From JANPPS01 sp965246835 (GTDB lineage Bacteria; Pseudomonadota; Alphaproteobacteria; Acetobacterales; Acetobacteraceae): 64,000 bases of DNA. The stretch lies in assembly GCA_965246835.1 (NCBI GenBank), contig CBDFFQ010000001.1:62001-126000 (forward strand). Direction: 5' to 3'. Of the stretch, positions 7,692 through 17,646 are shown piece by piece. The notes beneath the pieces are model-generated. The model had not been told where the DNA came from and ran no database searches. It saw only the letters and a list, made by a program, of their open reading frames with translations. Positions within the stretch are counted from its first letter, which is position 1. Every line of letters starts with the position of its first letter. The position numbers were made by a program, and so were the translations under genes.

Positions 7692-8190
7692 CGGTTTTCC
7701 CTTTGCCTAATGCCTTCTTTCCATGACCGGTGGCGAGCATCTCAGGCTCAGGAACCAGACCTTCCCACGAGTCATGCACCCACCGGGCGACATGCGTTAC
7801 TTTCCGAGCAAGCAGCGTGTCCGGGTCTGTAGCAAGTGAGAAATCCCCGTCTTTGAAGTCGTAGTTCGCCTTCTCCTCCTCCAGATCGCGCTGCGCACGC
7901 CGATACAGCACCCAAAGGCGTTGCGGTTTTCTGAGTTGCAACCAACTAGTAAGACCACCCGCCGTCACCGACAACAACGATGGTAATACCTTCGCCAGCA
8001 AAACTCCCTCGCCCAAGGTTACGAATAAAGGCGCGAGCAAGGTGCATACGATGATAGTCGCGAAACAGCCCTGAGCTTCCATCTTGTTATGATTAGCCTT
8101 TTCGCGCATACCTTTCCGTACCGACATATAGTATTCGAGCGCTGACTCGAATCTATCCTCGGGCACGGTAACGTCTTTTCGCCAACCCAT
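7669..8190 (-). CDS. SLATT/DUF4231-like two-helix membrane protein
   Basis: The protein has 173 residues from the ATG at 8190, chosen because GGAGAG sits 7 nt upstream; two earlier in-frame ATGs at 8220 and 8205 lack such a site. A polar helical N-terminus (FESALEYYMSVRKGMREKANHN) leads into two hydrophobic helices at about residues 41-60 and 63-86. After these come a basic-acidic helix (LWVLYRRAQRDLEEEKANYDF) and GDFS. This layout and the W-x2-YR...E...Y pattern resemble SLATT domains, predicted pore-forming effectors in nucleotide-signal immune systems. It is translated first, then the cyclohydrolase within a 23-bp overlap. The family call is by eye and needs a profile search. AT-rich like its partner. 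Confidence 0.65.
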   Translation of the reverse strand: MGWRKDVTVPEDRFESALEYYMSVRKGMREKANHNKMEAQGCFATIIVCTLLAPLFVTLGEGVLLAKVLPSLLSVTAGGLTSWLQLRKPQRLWVLYRRAQRDLEEEKANYDFKDGDFSLATDPDTLLARKVTHVARWVHDSWEGLVPEPEMLATGHGKKALGKGKTDESATNS

Positions 8191-8334
8191 ACAGATACTC
8201 TCCATATATGACTGTTGCACCTCAAGAAAGTCCCCAAGGACATGACACGATCCCTAGTTATTCGAGAGGTGGTGCAACAGCCTCACCAGATGACGTGCGA
8301 AGGTAAGAAGTGTGAGGAGGAATTACGGTTCGGC

Positions 8335-9672
8335 CTATGGGCAGGTCTTGGGGTAGTAGAAAAACTGCATTGGGACACCCCCCTGTCCAACGCTGCTGTT
8401 CGCCGCGTCCAGTAGATCCTGTGCGGTTTCGGTCAGTATTTGGCTGAATTCGGAAGCGTCTGCACCGCTTCGGCGGGGAAAATTTGCCAGCGGTGGTAGT
8501 CGGCCGCCAGAAATTGCGGCCAACTGACTGTCTCCGTTTGCAACGTGAACTTCTCCTGAAACACGGACCGAGACTGCAATTTCGGCCGGCGTGTGCAAGC
8601 GGCCGCTCAACTCACGAAGATTGTCGTAGACCCCGATGGAGCAGCCTATCAAGCCTATGAGGAGATGACGGCTCAGTGACGTGGGTTCGCCCTCATCGCC
8701 GATTATCAGGGCAGTCACTTCGACTACGCCTTCTCGGGCGGCCGTATATTCTATTTGTCCGGAGTTCCACGCGTGTCCGTCGGCAACGCCGCCCAGAAAT
8801 CGGCGACTGTGGCTGCCGGTGGGCCAGAATGTAGTCAGATCGCGCACAGCGGTCGATCCGGAAATGCCTACGCACGTCTGTGGGGGGATCAGGGAGTAGA
8901 AATTCTGCAACCGGCTGATTCCAATGTCGTCGTGAGACACGATGACAGATCGAATTGCGAAGGCACTCCGCCGGCCCTGCTTTAGAGCCGCTGCGATCCC
9001 CTGGTCAGCAGTCGAACCAATGGGGTTTGCAGCCACTCTCGGCAGCAGAAACTCACTGAAATCTTGCTGTAATGCTCCCAACCTATCATTGATCGTAGCG
9101 CGCACCTCGTCGAACCGCCGCGCGTTGCGGAGCGTCATTTCCTGAATTTCCGCCATGGAGAGGGACATACACTTGTCATCCCGCCGGATCGTCGCGCGTC
9201 GGGACGACCTGACCCAGTGCGGTCCCAAGCGAGATGGCTCGACGTTAAATACCAGAATACCGCTGCCATCAGGCTCGGTCTGAATACCCTGGACACGGCA
9301 GTAGGCGAGGCGTGGCTCGATATGCTCAACCAGAAATGCCCTGAACCGATCCTCTAGCGCGGCAATAGCGGGAAGCGGACTAAGAGCCCTGGCTGTTCTC
9401 GCGTCGTCCTCCGCCATGCCAAGGATGAGTGTGCCACCCTGAGCATTGGCGAATGCTACAAGCTCCTCCAGAATTTTATCACGGCCATGAGCCGCAACAG
9501 AACGTTGATCGCGCCACCATGTGTCACGCGCTCGACCGCCACCCTCGGCGGCGACTTGTTTAACTCTGGCCTCGTGAACCTGGATATCTTCCTTCAACTC
9601 AAGCCGATGCCCTTCTTGGGCCACACCGACCATAAGCTCGAGGTCTCTTTTGCTTAGGATCAGCCCCGGCAT
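8335..9672 (-). CDS. AlbA_2/Schlafen-type domain protein
   Basis: The 445-residue protein has an N-terminal AlbA_2 (Schlafen-like) domain: HRLELKEDI near residue 20, then ILEELVAFANAQGGTLILGM at about residues 66-85, and the strand EPSRLGPHWVRSSRRATIRRDD. Such domains occur in regulators and in nuclease or defence proteins. A helix (MSLSMAEIQEMTLRNARRFDEVRATINDRL) follows. The C-terminal 230 residues match nothing I recognise. It lies 145 bp upstream of the SLATT-like gene in the same direction and could belong to the same accessory module. The base composition is intermediate between the AT-rich pair and the core genome. Function unknown. Confidence 0.72.
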   Translation of the reverse strand: MPGLILSKRDLELMVGVAQEGHRLELKEDIQVHEARVKQVAAEGGGRARDTWWRDQRSVAAHGRDKILEELVAFANAQGGTLILGMAEDDARTARALSPLPAIAALEDRFRAFLVEHIEPRLAYCRVQGIQTEPDGSGILVFNVEPSRLGPHWVRSSRRATIRRDDKCMSLSMAEIQEMTLRNARRFDEVRATINDRLGALQQDFSEFLLPRVAANPIGSTADQGIAAALKQGRRSAFAIRSVIVSHDDIGISRLQNFYSLIPPQTCVGISGSTAVRDLTTFWPTGSHSRRFLGGVADGHAWNSGQIEYTAAREGVVEVTALIIGDEGEPTSLSRHLLIGLIGCSIGVYDNLRELSGRLHTPAEIAVSVRVSGEVHVANGDSQLAAISGGRLPPLANFPRRSGADASEFSQILTETAQDLLDAANSSVGQGGVPMQFFYYPKTCP

Positions 9673-9852
9673 TGCGGAAGGTTAGCTACGGCAAAGTTTG
9701 GGTGCAAGTCGGGTGAGGCGGCAATGCCTAGGCTGGCAACTCTAATAACCAAACGAACCTCCAAGATGGCGGCGGAGGCGGCTCAGGGATGGAAAGGCTG
9801 TCGGTTCTTTTCGCCGCTCGTACATAGTCGGACCGCCCCGTAACGGCCCCCC

Positions 9853-11127
9853 CTACCCCCGCTCGAACCGCGCCCGATCCGCCGGCAGCATCCGCACCCG
9901 CATGTGAATGCCCTCCTCCGCATCCCGCCGTTCCAGCACCTCGCCATGCTCATACAGCCACGCAAGCTTCGCCCCGTCCGCACTCGCCAGCAGATACTCC
10001 GCCTGCTCCATGCCTGCCGAAATCCGCGCATCCACCGCAGCCGTCAGCGCCGGCAGCCCGTCCCCGGTCAACGCCGAAACGGCGATGCAGCCCGTGCGGT
10101 CCGGTACCTGGTCCGGGCCGCCCAGCAGATCGGCCTTGTTCAGCACCTCGATCGTGCGGGACGGCCAGGCCGCGTCCAGTGTGCCGTCCTTCACCATGCC
10201 GTCCAGCACGCGGACCACGTCCGCACGCTGCGCCGCGCTGTCCGGGTGCGCCACGTCCCGCACATGCAGGATCACATCGGCCTCCGACACTTCTTCAAGT
10301 GTCGCGCGGAACGCCTCCACCAGTTCGGTCGGCAGGTCGCTGATGAAGCCCACCGTGTCCGACAAGATGACCCGGCGCCCCGACGGCAGCCGCAAGCCCC
10401 GCATCGTCGGGTCCAGCGTCGCAAACAGCTGGTCCTGCGCATGCACGTCGGCGCCCGTCAGCGCGTTGAACAGCGTGCTTTTCCCCGCATTGGTATAGCC
10501 CACCAGCGCGATCACGGGATGCGGCACCCGGGCGCGCGCGGTGCGGTGCAGGCCGCGCGTGCGCCGGACCTGCTCCAGATCCTTCTTCACCCGCACGATG
10601 CGGTCCTGGATCAACCGGCGGTCCGCCTCGATCTGCGTCTCGCCGGGGCCGCCCAGGAAGCCGAAGCCGCCGCGCTGCCGTTCCAGATGGGTCCAGGAGC
10701 GCACGAGCCGGCTGCGCTGGTATTCGAGGTGCGCGAGCTCCACCTGCATCACGCCCTCCTTGGTGCGCGCACGGTCCCCGAAGATGTCCAGGATCAGGCC
10801 GGTGCGATCGATCACCTTGCAGTCCCAGGCGCGCTCGAGGTTGCGCTGCTGCACCGGGCTCAGATGCGCGTCCACGATCGCCACCGCCACGTGCTCCGCC
10901 TGGATCGCCTGCCCGATCGTCTCGACCTGGCCCTCCCCCAGCAGCGTCGCGGATTTGCGGGTGCGCAGCGGCGGGATCGCGGTGTGCACCACCACCAGCC
11001 CGATGGACGCCGCAAGCCCCACGGCCTCCGCCAGCTGCGCCTCAGCCGCGCGGGACGCGTCCCCCCTGGGCTTCTCCCACGGCAGGATCACGGCGGCGCG
11101 GGTCGGCCCCGGCGCCGTCATGACCAT
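9853..11127 (-). CDS. hflX: Ribosome-splitting GTPase HflX
   Basis: The protein has 424 residues. The N-terminal HflX domain includes TRKSATLLGEGQVETI, and GFLGGPGETQIEADRRLI closes it. The G domain starts near residue 205 with G1 GYTNAGKSTLFNAL, G3 SDTVGFISDLP and G4 NKADLL. HflX rescues stalled or stressed ribosomes by splitting subunits. It lies 7 bp after hfq on the same strand, the hfq-hflX pair being conserved in proteobacteria. It ends the leftward nitrogen-regulation block and faces the accessory island across 180 bp without a gene. Confidence 0.95.
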   Translation of the reverse strand: MVMTAPGPTRAAVILPWEKPRGDASRAAEAQLAEAVGLAASIGLVVVHTAIPPLRTRKSATLLGEGQVETIGQAIQAEHVAVAIVDAHLSPVQQRNLERAWDCKVIDRTGLILDIFGDRARTKEGVMQVELAHLEYQRSRLVRSWTHLERQRGGFGFLGGPGETQIEADRRLIQDRIVRVKKDLEQVRRTRGLHRTARARVPHPVIALVGYTNAGKSTLFNALTGADVHAQDQLFATLDPTMRGLRLPSGRRVILSDTVGFISDLPTELVEAFRATLEEVSEADVILHVRDVAHPDSAAQRADVVRVLDGMVKDGTLDAAWPSRTIEVLNKADLLGGPDQVPDRTGCIAVSALTGDGLPALTAAVDARISAGMEQAEYLLASADGAKLAWLYEHGEVLERRDAEEGIHMRVRMLPADRARFERG

Positions 11128-11134
11128 GCGGCCG

Positions 11135-11431
11135 TCAACCGGCGCGGAGGTCAGCGCCGGCCTCCTGCGCCGGGCCGGCTGGGACGGCGCCCTCGGCCTT
11201 GGCGGGGTCGAACAGCTGGATCGGTGCGCCCGGCATCACGGTGGAGATCGCGTGCTTGTAGACCAGTTGCGTATGCCCATCCCGGCGCAGCAATACGGAG
11301 AAATTGTCGAACCAGGTGATGATCCCCTGCAGCTTCACGCCGTTGACCAAAAATACGGTGACGGGAGTCTTGGCCTTACGCACCGTGTTCAGGAACACGT
11401 CCTGCACGTTCTGCGACTTGTCTTGGGCCAT
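11135..11431 (-). CDS. hfq: RNA chaperone Hfq
   Basis: Hfq forms a hexamer that pairs small RNAs with mRNAs. The 98-residue form starts at MAQDKSQNVQD, with AAGGA 8 nt upstream; an upstream ATG at 11458 in frame is less likely. Sm1 motif: VFLVNGVKLQGIITWFDNF. Sm2: YKHAISTVMP. The C-terminal tail after residue 78 is alanine- and glycine-rich and longer than in minimal alphaproteobacterial Hfq. It is followed by hflX in the usual order. Confidence 0.96.
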   Translation of the reverse strand: MAQDKSQNVQDVFLNTVRKAKTPVTVFLVNGVKLQGIITWFDNFSVLLRRDGHTQLVYKHAISTVMPGAPIQLFDPAKAEGAVPAGPAQEAGADLRAG

Positions 11432-11541
11432 TATGGCGTCCTTCTTATCTTGTCGCATCCGGTCATGCGCCGGCGCGATGGTGTCCCCGGCCTCAAAAGG
11501 CGCCGGAGACCGATCCTAACGCGGCACGCGCGAAGGACAAG

Positions 11542-12396
11542 TCAGGCCGCCTGCACGTGGCGCGCGAATAGGTCGAATAAGTGCCGCGCCACCGGTCCGG
11601 CCGCGCCGTCGCCCACGCGCCGCCCGTCGATCGCGACCACGGGTTTTACCAAGCTGGTGGCGCTCGTGATGAAGGCCTCGCGGCAGGTCAGCAGCTCGGC
11701 CGCGCTGAACGCCCGCTCCTCGAACCGCACCTGTGAGCGCCGCATCTCGTCCATCAACGCATCCCGCGTGCAGCCCGGCAGGATCGCGTGATCGAGCGGC
11801 CGGGTCCGCAGCACGCCGTCCTGGTCCACGATCCAAAAGCTGGTGGCCGCCCCCTCCGTCACCATCCCGCCGGCATCGATCAGGATGGCCTCGGTGGCGC
11901 CCTGCTCCCGCGCGGCCTGCCGGGCCAGCACGTTGGGCAGCAAGCCCACGGACTTGATGTCGCACCGCGCCCATCGCTCGTCCGGTTGCGTGATGGCGCG
12001 CACGCTCCAGCCCTCGACACTGGCCGGATAGGGCGCGATGCGGCGGATCGTCACCACCATCGCGGGCGGCACGGGCCGGGTCGGAAAGGCGTGGTCCCGC
12101 GGCGCAACGCCCCGCGTCACCTGCATATATAGCAGGCCGCTCCGCAGCCGGTTCCGCGCCGCGACCTCATGCAGCACCCGCACCAGTGCCCGGCGCGGCA
12201 TCGGCATCGCGATCCGGATTGCGCCCAATGACCGCTCGAGCCGGGCGAGGTGCCGCTCCTCGTCGATGAAGCGGCCCTGGTGCAGATGCACGACCTCATA
12301 GACGCCGTCCGCAAACTGGTAGCCGCGATCCTCGATGTTCACGCTGGCGTCCCGCTGGGCGGTGTAGCGCCCGTTGACGTAGGCGATCTTGCTCAT
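11542..12396 (-). CDS. dat: D-amino-acid transaminase (class IV PLP fold)
   Basis: The protein has 284 residues from MSKIAYVNGRYTAQRDA, the normal start of the family; the open frame extends upstream only through a repeat element. Class IV landmarks are VNIEDRGYQFADGVYEV, the PLP lysine in CDIKSVGLLPNVLARQ, and EGAATSFWIVD for phosphate and substrate contacts. It interconverts D-alanine and D-glutamate with their keto acids, supplying cell-wall precursors. Its place between ntrX and hfq is conserved in many alphaproteobacteria. A branched-chain aminotransferase-like specificity is possible but less likely in this position. Confidence 0.88.
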   Translation of the reverse strand: MSKIAYVNGRYTAQRDASVNIEDRGYQFADGVYEVVHLHQGRFIDEERHLARLERSLGAIRIAMPMPRRALVRVLHEVAARNRLRSGLLYMQVTRGVAPRDHAFPTRPVPPAMVVTIRRIAPYPASVEGWSVRAITQPDERWARCDIKSVGLLPNVLARQAAREQGATEAILIDAGGMVTEGAATSFWIVDQDGVLRTRPLDHAILPGCTRDALMDEMRRSQVRFEERAFSAAELLTCREAFITSATSLVKPVVAIDGRRVGDGAAGPVARHLFDLFARHVQAA

Positions 12397-12404
12397 AGAA
12401 CCGC

Positions 12405-12497
12405 CGTCATTGCGAGCGAAGCGCAGCAATCCAGGAACGACAGGCCTGGCATGTCGCCCCTGGCTTGCTTCGCCGCACGCTGCGGCTCGCAATGACG
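12405..12497 (-). repeat. Intergenic palindromic repeat with CGTCATTGCGAGC arms
   Basis: The gap between ntrX and dat is filled by a 93-bp element with perfect 13-bp inverted arms: CGTCATTGCGAGC at 12405-12417 and its complement at 12485-12497. Partly complementary GAAGCG-rich internal parts would let it fold into one long hairpin. This arm sequence is familiar as an intergenic repeat in several alphaproteobacteria. In RNA it would lie between the ntrX stop and dat start, where it could attenuate or separate expression. No second copy was found in this window. Confidence 0.7.
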
Positions 12498-12502
12498 GGG
12501 GA

Positions 12503-13897
12503 TCATGACCCTTTATCATCCGAATTGACGCCGAGCTGCTTCAGCTTCCGGTGCAAGGCGCTGCGCTCCATGCCGACGAACTGCGCCGTCCGGCTGATAT
12601 TGCCGCCGAACCGCATCAGCTGCGCCTGCAGATACTGCGTCTCGAACAAGTCCCGGGCCTCCCTGAGCGGCAGCCCCATGAGATCAGCTGACGGATCGAA
12701 GTTCAGCAGCGCCGGCGCCCCCTGGCTGATCTCGGCCGGCAGCATCTCCGCCCGGATCGGGTCCCCGGCTCCCCCCGGCGCCATGATCAGCAGCCAGTCC
12801 ATGAGGTTGCGCAGCTGCCGCACATTGCCGGGCCAATCATAGGCCTGAAGCGCCGTCATCGCGTCCGTCGACAATTCCCGGCCCGGAATGCCCGACGTTT
12901 CGGCCGAGCGTTCCAGGAAATGCCGCGCGAGGTCCGGCACGTCCTCCCGCCGCTCCTTCAGGCTCGGCATCCGGATCGGCACCACCGCCAGCCGGTAATA
13001 TAAATCTTCCCGGAACCGCCCGGCCGCAATCTCGGTCTGCAGATCGCGATTGGTGGTGGCGAGCACGCGGACATCGACCTTCACGCGGGACGAGCCACCC
13101 AGCCGCTCGAACGTCTGATCCTGCAAGGCACGCACGATCTTGCCCTGCGTTTCCAGCGGCATGTCCGACACTTCGTCCAGCAGCAACGTGCCGCCATGTG
13201 CCCGTTCCAGCACGCCGGCCCGGCGCGGCGCCGCATTCACGTCCGCCCCGGCCTCGATGCCGAACAGCTCCTCCTCGAACCGGCCGGGGTTCAAGGTCGC
13301 GCAATTCAGCGCCACGAATGGCCCATCCGCCCGGCGGGACCGCGCATGCACCATCCGCGCCGCCACCTCCTTGCCGGAGCCCGCGGGTCCGTTGATCAAC
13401 ACGCGCGAGCCCGTCGGCGCCACCCGCTCCACCGCCGCCCGTAACCCGGCGATCGCCGACGAGGTGCCGGTCAGATCGCTATCGAACCCGGCCCGCAACC
13501 GCAGCTCCGCATTCTCCCGGCTCAGCCGCGCCGCCTCCAGCGCCCGCCGCACGATCAGCAGCAAGCGGTCCGACTTGAACGGCTTCTCGATGAAGTCATA
13601 CGCGCCATGCTGGATCGCGGTCACGGCGGTCTCGATCGTGCCATGGCCGGAGATCATGACCACCGGGACGTAGGGCTCCTCGGTATGGATCGTCTTGAGG
13701 ATGCCCAGCCCATCCAGCCGCGACCCTTGCAACCATACGTCCAGGATCACGAGCGACGGCCGGCGCAACCGAAAGGCGGCGATCGCGGCGTCGGAATCGC
13801 CGGCCTGCCGCACGCTATAGCCCTCGTCACCCAAGATGCCGTCGATCAGCATACGGATATCGGGCTCGTCATCGACGATCAGAATCTCTTGCGCCAT
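12503..13897 (-). CDS. ntrX: Response regulator NtrX
   Basis: The 464-residue protein has a receiver domain (phosphoacceptor Asp in LVILDVWLQGS, Lys in FIEKPF), an AAA+ domain from about residue 140 (GPAGSGKEVAARMVH, GGTLLLDEVSDMP) and a C-terminal Fis-type helix-turn-helix (GNISRTAQFVGMERSALHRKLKQLG). The sigma54-contacting GAFTGA loop is absent: the region reads GIEAGADVNAAPRR. So it probably does not activate sigma54 polymerase, as known for alphaproteobacterial NtrX. It lies 4 bp after ntrY and works with it in nitrogen and redox regulation. Confidence 0.94.
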   Translation of the reverse strand: MAQEILIVDDEPDIRMLIDGILGDEGYSVRQAGDSDAAIAAFRLRRPSLVILDVWLQGSRLDGLGILKTIHTEEPYVPVVMISGHGTIETAVTAIQHGAYDFIEKPFKSDRLLLIVRRALEAARLSRENAELRLRAGFDSDLTGTSSAIAGLRAAVERVAPTGSRVLINGPAGSGKEVAARMVHARSRRADGPFVALNCATLNPGRFEEELFGIEAGADVNAAPRRAGVLERAHGGTLLLDEVSDMPLETQGKIVRALQDQTFERLGGSSRVKVDVRVLATTNRDLQTEIAAGRFREDLYYRLAVVPIRMPSLKERREDVPDLARHFLERSAETSGIPGRELSTDAMTALQAYDWPGNVRQLRNLMDWLLIMAPGGAGDPIRAEMLPAEISQGAPALLNFDPSADLMGLPLREARDLFETQYLQAQLMRFGGNISRTAQFVGMERSALHRKLKQLGVNSDDKGS

Positions 13898-13901
13898 CGA
13901 G

Positions 13902-16157
13902 CTAGGCCCCTACCGGTTCAGCCATCATTAACGGCAACGACAGAGTCGCAACCGCACCTGGCCCCCCGGGATTGTCATCGAGGCCCAGGCCGCCGCCGTG
14001 GTCCTCCATGATCTTCTTCACAATCGCAAGCCCTAGTCCGGTTCCCTTCGCCTTATGCGTGACGTAGGGCTCGGCCAAACGCTCCCGATCCTGTTGCGGC
14101 AAACCTATACCATCGTCTCGCACCGCGAGAGCAATCGTGCCATCCTGCACCGTGACCTCCAGCGCAATGTGCCCGGCCGGCTCCCCGTCTCCCCGCGGCC
14201 GCATCATCACCGCATCCGCCGCATTCTGCAGCAAATTGGTCAACGCCTGACCCAGAAGCCGACTGTCGCACACCGCCATCGGCCCCCGTTCCGGAATATG
14301 GGTCGTCCATACGATCTCCGGCCGCGCACTCCTCTGCAAAATCAATGCCTCCCGCGCGACGCGGCCCACATCGGCCGGGCGCAGCACGGGCTGCGGCATG
14401 CGGGCGAAGGCAGAAAACTCGTCCACCATGCGGCCGATATCCTCCACATGCCGCACGATGGTATCGGCGCATTGGGCGAAGGTCTCGGGGTCCGACGTGA
14501 TCTCCTTCGCGAAGCGCCGCTTCAGCCGCTCGGCCGAGAGCTGGATCGGCGTCAGCGGGTTCTTGATTTCATGCGCGATACGCCGGGCGACGTCGGCCCA
14601 GGCGGCCTTGCGCTGCGCCGATTGCAGTTCCGTAATGTCGTCGAATGTCACCACATACCCATCCGGGCGGCTGCCGCGCAAATCGGTGCCGATTCGCACC
14701 AGCAGCATCCGCCGCCGCGACGGGGGCCCGATCTGCACCTCCGCCGTGCGGACCGACACGGCGCCCAGCTCCGCCAGCAACGGCGCGAACTCCGGCACCA
14801 CCTCGCCCAGGGGCCGCCCGATCGCCGCCAAGAGGTCGAGCCCCACGAGCTCGCTCGCCACCCGGTTCGGCAGCTCGATATGCCCGGCGGAATCCAGCCC
14901 GATCACCCCCGCCGACACCCCCGCCAGCACCGTCTCGGTAAAGCGCCGCCGCTCGTCGATCTGACTGTAGGCGTCCATCAGCTCGGTCCGCTGCGCGCCC
15001 AGCTGGCCGGTCATGCGGTTGAAGGCGCGAGACAGGCCCGCCACCTCGTCCTCGCTCTGGATTTCCGGCACGCGGACACTCAAATCTCCGGCCCGGACCC
15101 GCTCCGCCGCCAAGATCAGCCGCCCCACGGGCCGCGCGATCTGATTGGCCAGCACGAGCCCGATCAGCACCGCCGCCGACAGCACCAGCAACGCCACGAG
15201 GGCAAAGATCAGCGCAAAGGTGATCTGCAGCCCAGAGCGGTTCTCATCCAGGCGTTGGTATTCCGCCACCGCCGCCTCCGTCCGCGCCATATGTCCCAGG
15301 ATCACCTGGTCCACCTGCCGCCCGATCTGCAGCATCAGCGGCGGGGTGGAGTTCAGCTGCACCACGGCCCGGACCCACTGATCCTCCGGCGCGCCCAGCA
15401 CCGCCACCTCGCCGTTGCGCGCCTCCTCCGTGGCGTCGAACGGCGCCAGCTCGATCTCCGCCGCGCTGTTCACCACGCTGAACCCGGCGATGATCGTGCC
15501 CGTCAGCGGGTCGAAGATCACGCTCTCCTTCAGCCCGCGCAAATTGGTCTGGGTTTCCAGCACCTGGTTGAAGAAATACGGGTCGTTGGTCTGCCCGGCC
15601 TTCGCCAGGTCGTAGGCCATGCCCAGCGCATCGGCCCGGATGTTGTTGCGATGCTCCTCTAGATACCCGCGGGACGCCTCCAACCCCTCGTTCAGCGCCG
15701 TGCGCACGCGGTCGTTGAACCAGCTTTGGATGCCCAAGTTGAAGAACGCCGTCGCGAACACCGCCACCACGATCGCGGGCGTCACCGCCACCACGCTGAA
15801 CAGGAGCACCAACCGCACATGCAGCCGCGACCCGGCCGAGCCCCGCCGCCGCTCCACCCACACGCGCGTCAGCCGCCCCGCCAGCGCCGCCCCCAGCAGC
15901 AGCAGCAGCACCAAGTTGGCCAGCACGAGCGCGAAGATGAAATTCGGCTGCAACGTCAACGGCATCCCGCCCGAAAGCAGCACGAAGGTGCCGATCCCGA
16001 GCGTGAGCGCACCCGCCGCCAGCACGAGCGTGGTCACCTTGCCGAGCAGCAAATCCGCGATCCGCCGGGCCATGGAGCGGCGCGGCCCGTCCGGCAGCAT
16101 GTCCGGTGCCGGGTCCAAGGACGGGCCGAGCGCGGAGGGCGGCGTGGATATGTTCAT
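13902..16157 (-). CDS. ntrY: Sensor histidine kinase NtrY
   Basis: The 751-residue membrane kinase has three hydrophobic segments in the first 150 residues and a periplasmic region. A fourth helix near residue 330 (FALIFALVALLVLSAAVLIG) leads into HAMP (NQIARPVGRLILAAERV), a PAS-like domain and the kinase core. The phosphorylated His is in RRIAHEIKNPLTPIQ; the N box is NLLQNAADAV and the G box DDGIGLP. It phosphorylates NtrX in response to nitrogen or redox state. It follows ntrC after 27 bp in one long leftward operon. Confidence 0.94.
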   Translation of the reverse strand: MNISTPPSALGPSLDPAPDMLPDGPRRSMARRIADLLLGKVTTLVLAAGALTLGIGTFVLLSGGMPLTLQPNFIFALVLANLVLLLLLGAALAGRLTRVWVERRRGSAGSRLHVRLVLLFSVVAVTPAIVVAVFATAFFNLGIQSWFNDRVRTALNEGLEASRGYLEEHRNNIRADALGMAYDLAKAGQTNDPYFFNQVLETQTNLRGLKESVIFDPLTGTIIAGFSVVNSAAEIELAPFDATEEARNGEVAVLGAPEDQWVRAVVQLNSTPPLMLQIGRQVDQVILGHMARTEAAVAEYQRLDENRSGLQITFALIFALVALLVLSAAVLIGLVLANQIARPVGRLILAAERVRAGDLSVRVPEIQSEDEVAGLSRAFNRMTGQLGAQRTELMDAYSQIDERRRFTETVLAGVSAGVIGLDSAGHIELPNRVASELVGLDLLAAIGRPLGEVVPEFAPLLAELGAVSVRTAEVQIGPPSRRRMLLVRIGTDLRGSRPDGYVVTFDDITELQSAQRKAAWADVARRIAHEIKNPLTPIQLSAERLKRRFAKEITSDPETFAQCADTIVRHVEDIGRMVDEFSAFARMPQPVLRPADVGRVAREALILQRSARPEIVWTTHIPERGPMAVCDSRLLGQALTNLLQNAADAVMMRPRGDGEPAGHIALEVTVQDGTIALAVRDDGIGLPQQDRERLAEPYVTHKAKGTGLGLAIVKKIMEDHGGGLGLDDNPGGPGAVATLSLPLMMAEPVGA

Positions 16158-16184
16158 GCGCTCAGCCGATGCGGCTTCATCGGC

Positions 16185-17636
<1,452 letters not shown>

Positions 17637-17646
17637 ATGGGTTCCT

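Noticed and set aside
14055..15662. 535-residue plus-strand frame opposite ntrY
   Set aside because: A shadow frame of high His/Arg/Pro composition; ntrY has all kinase motifs.
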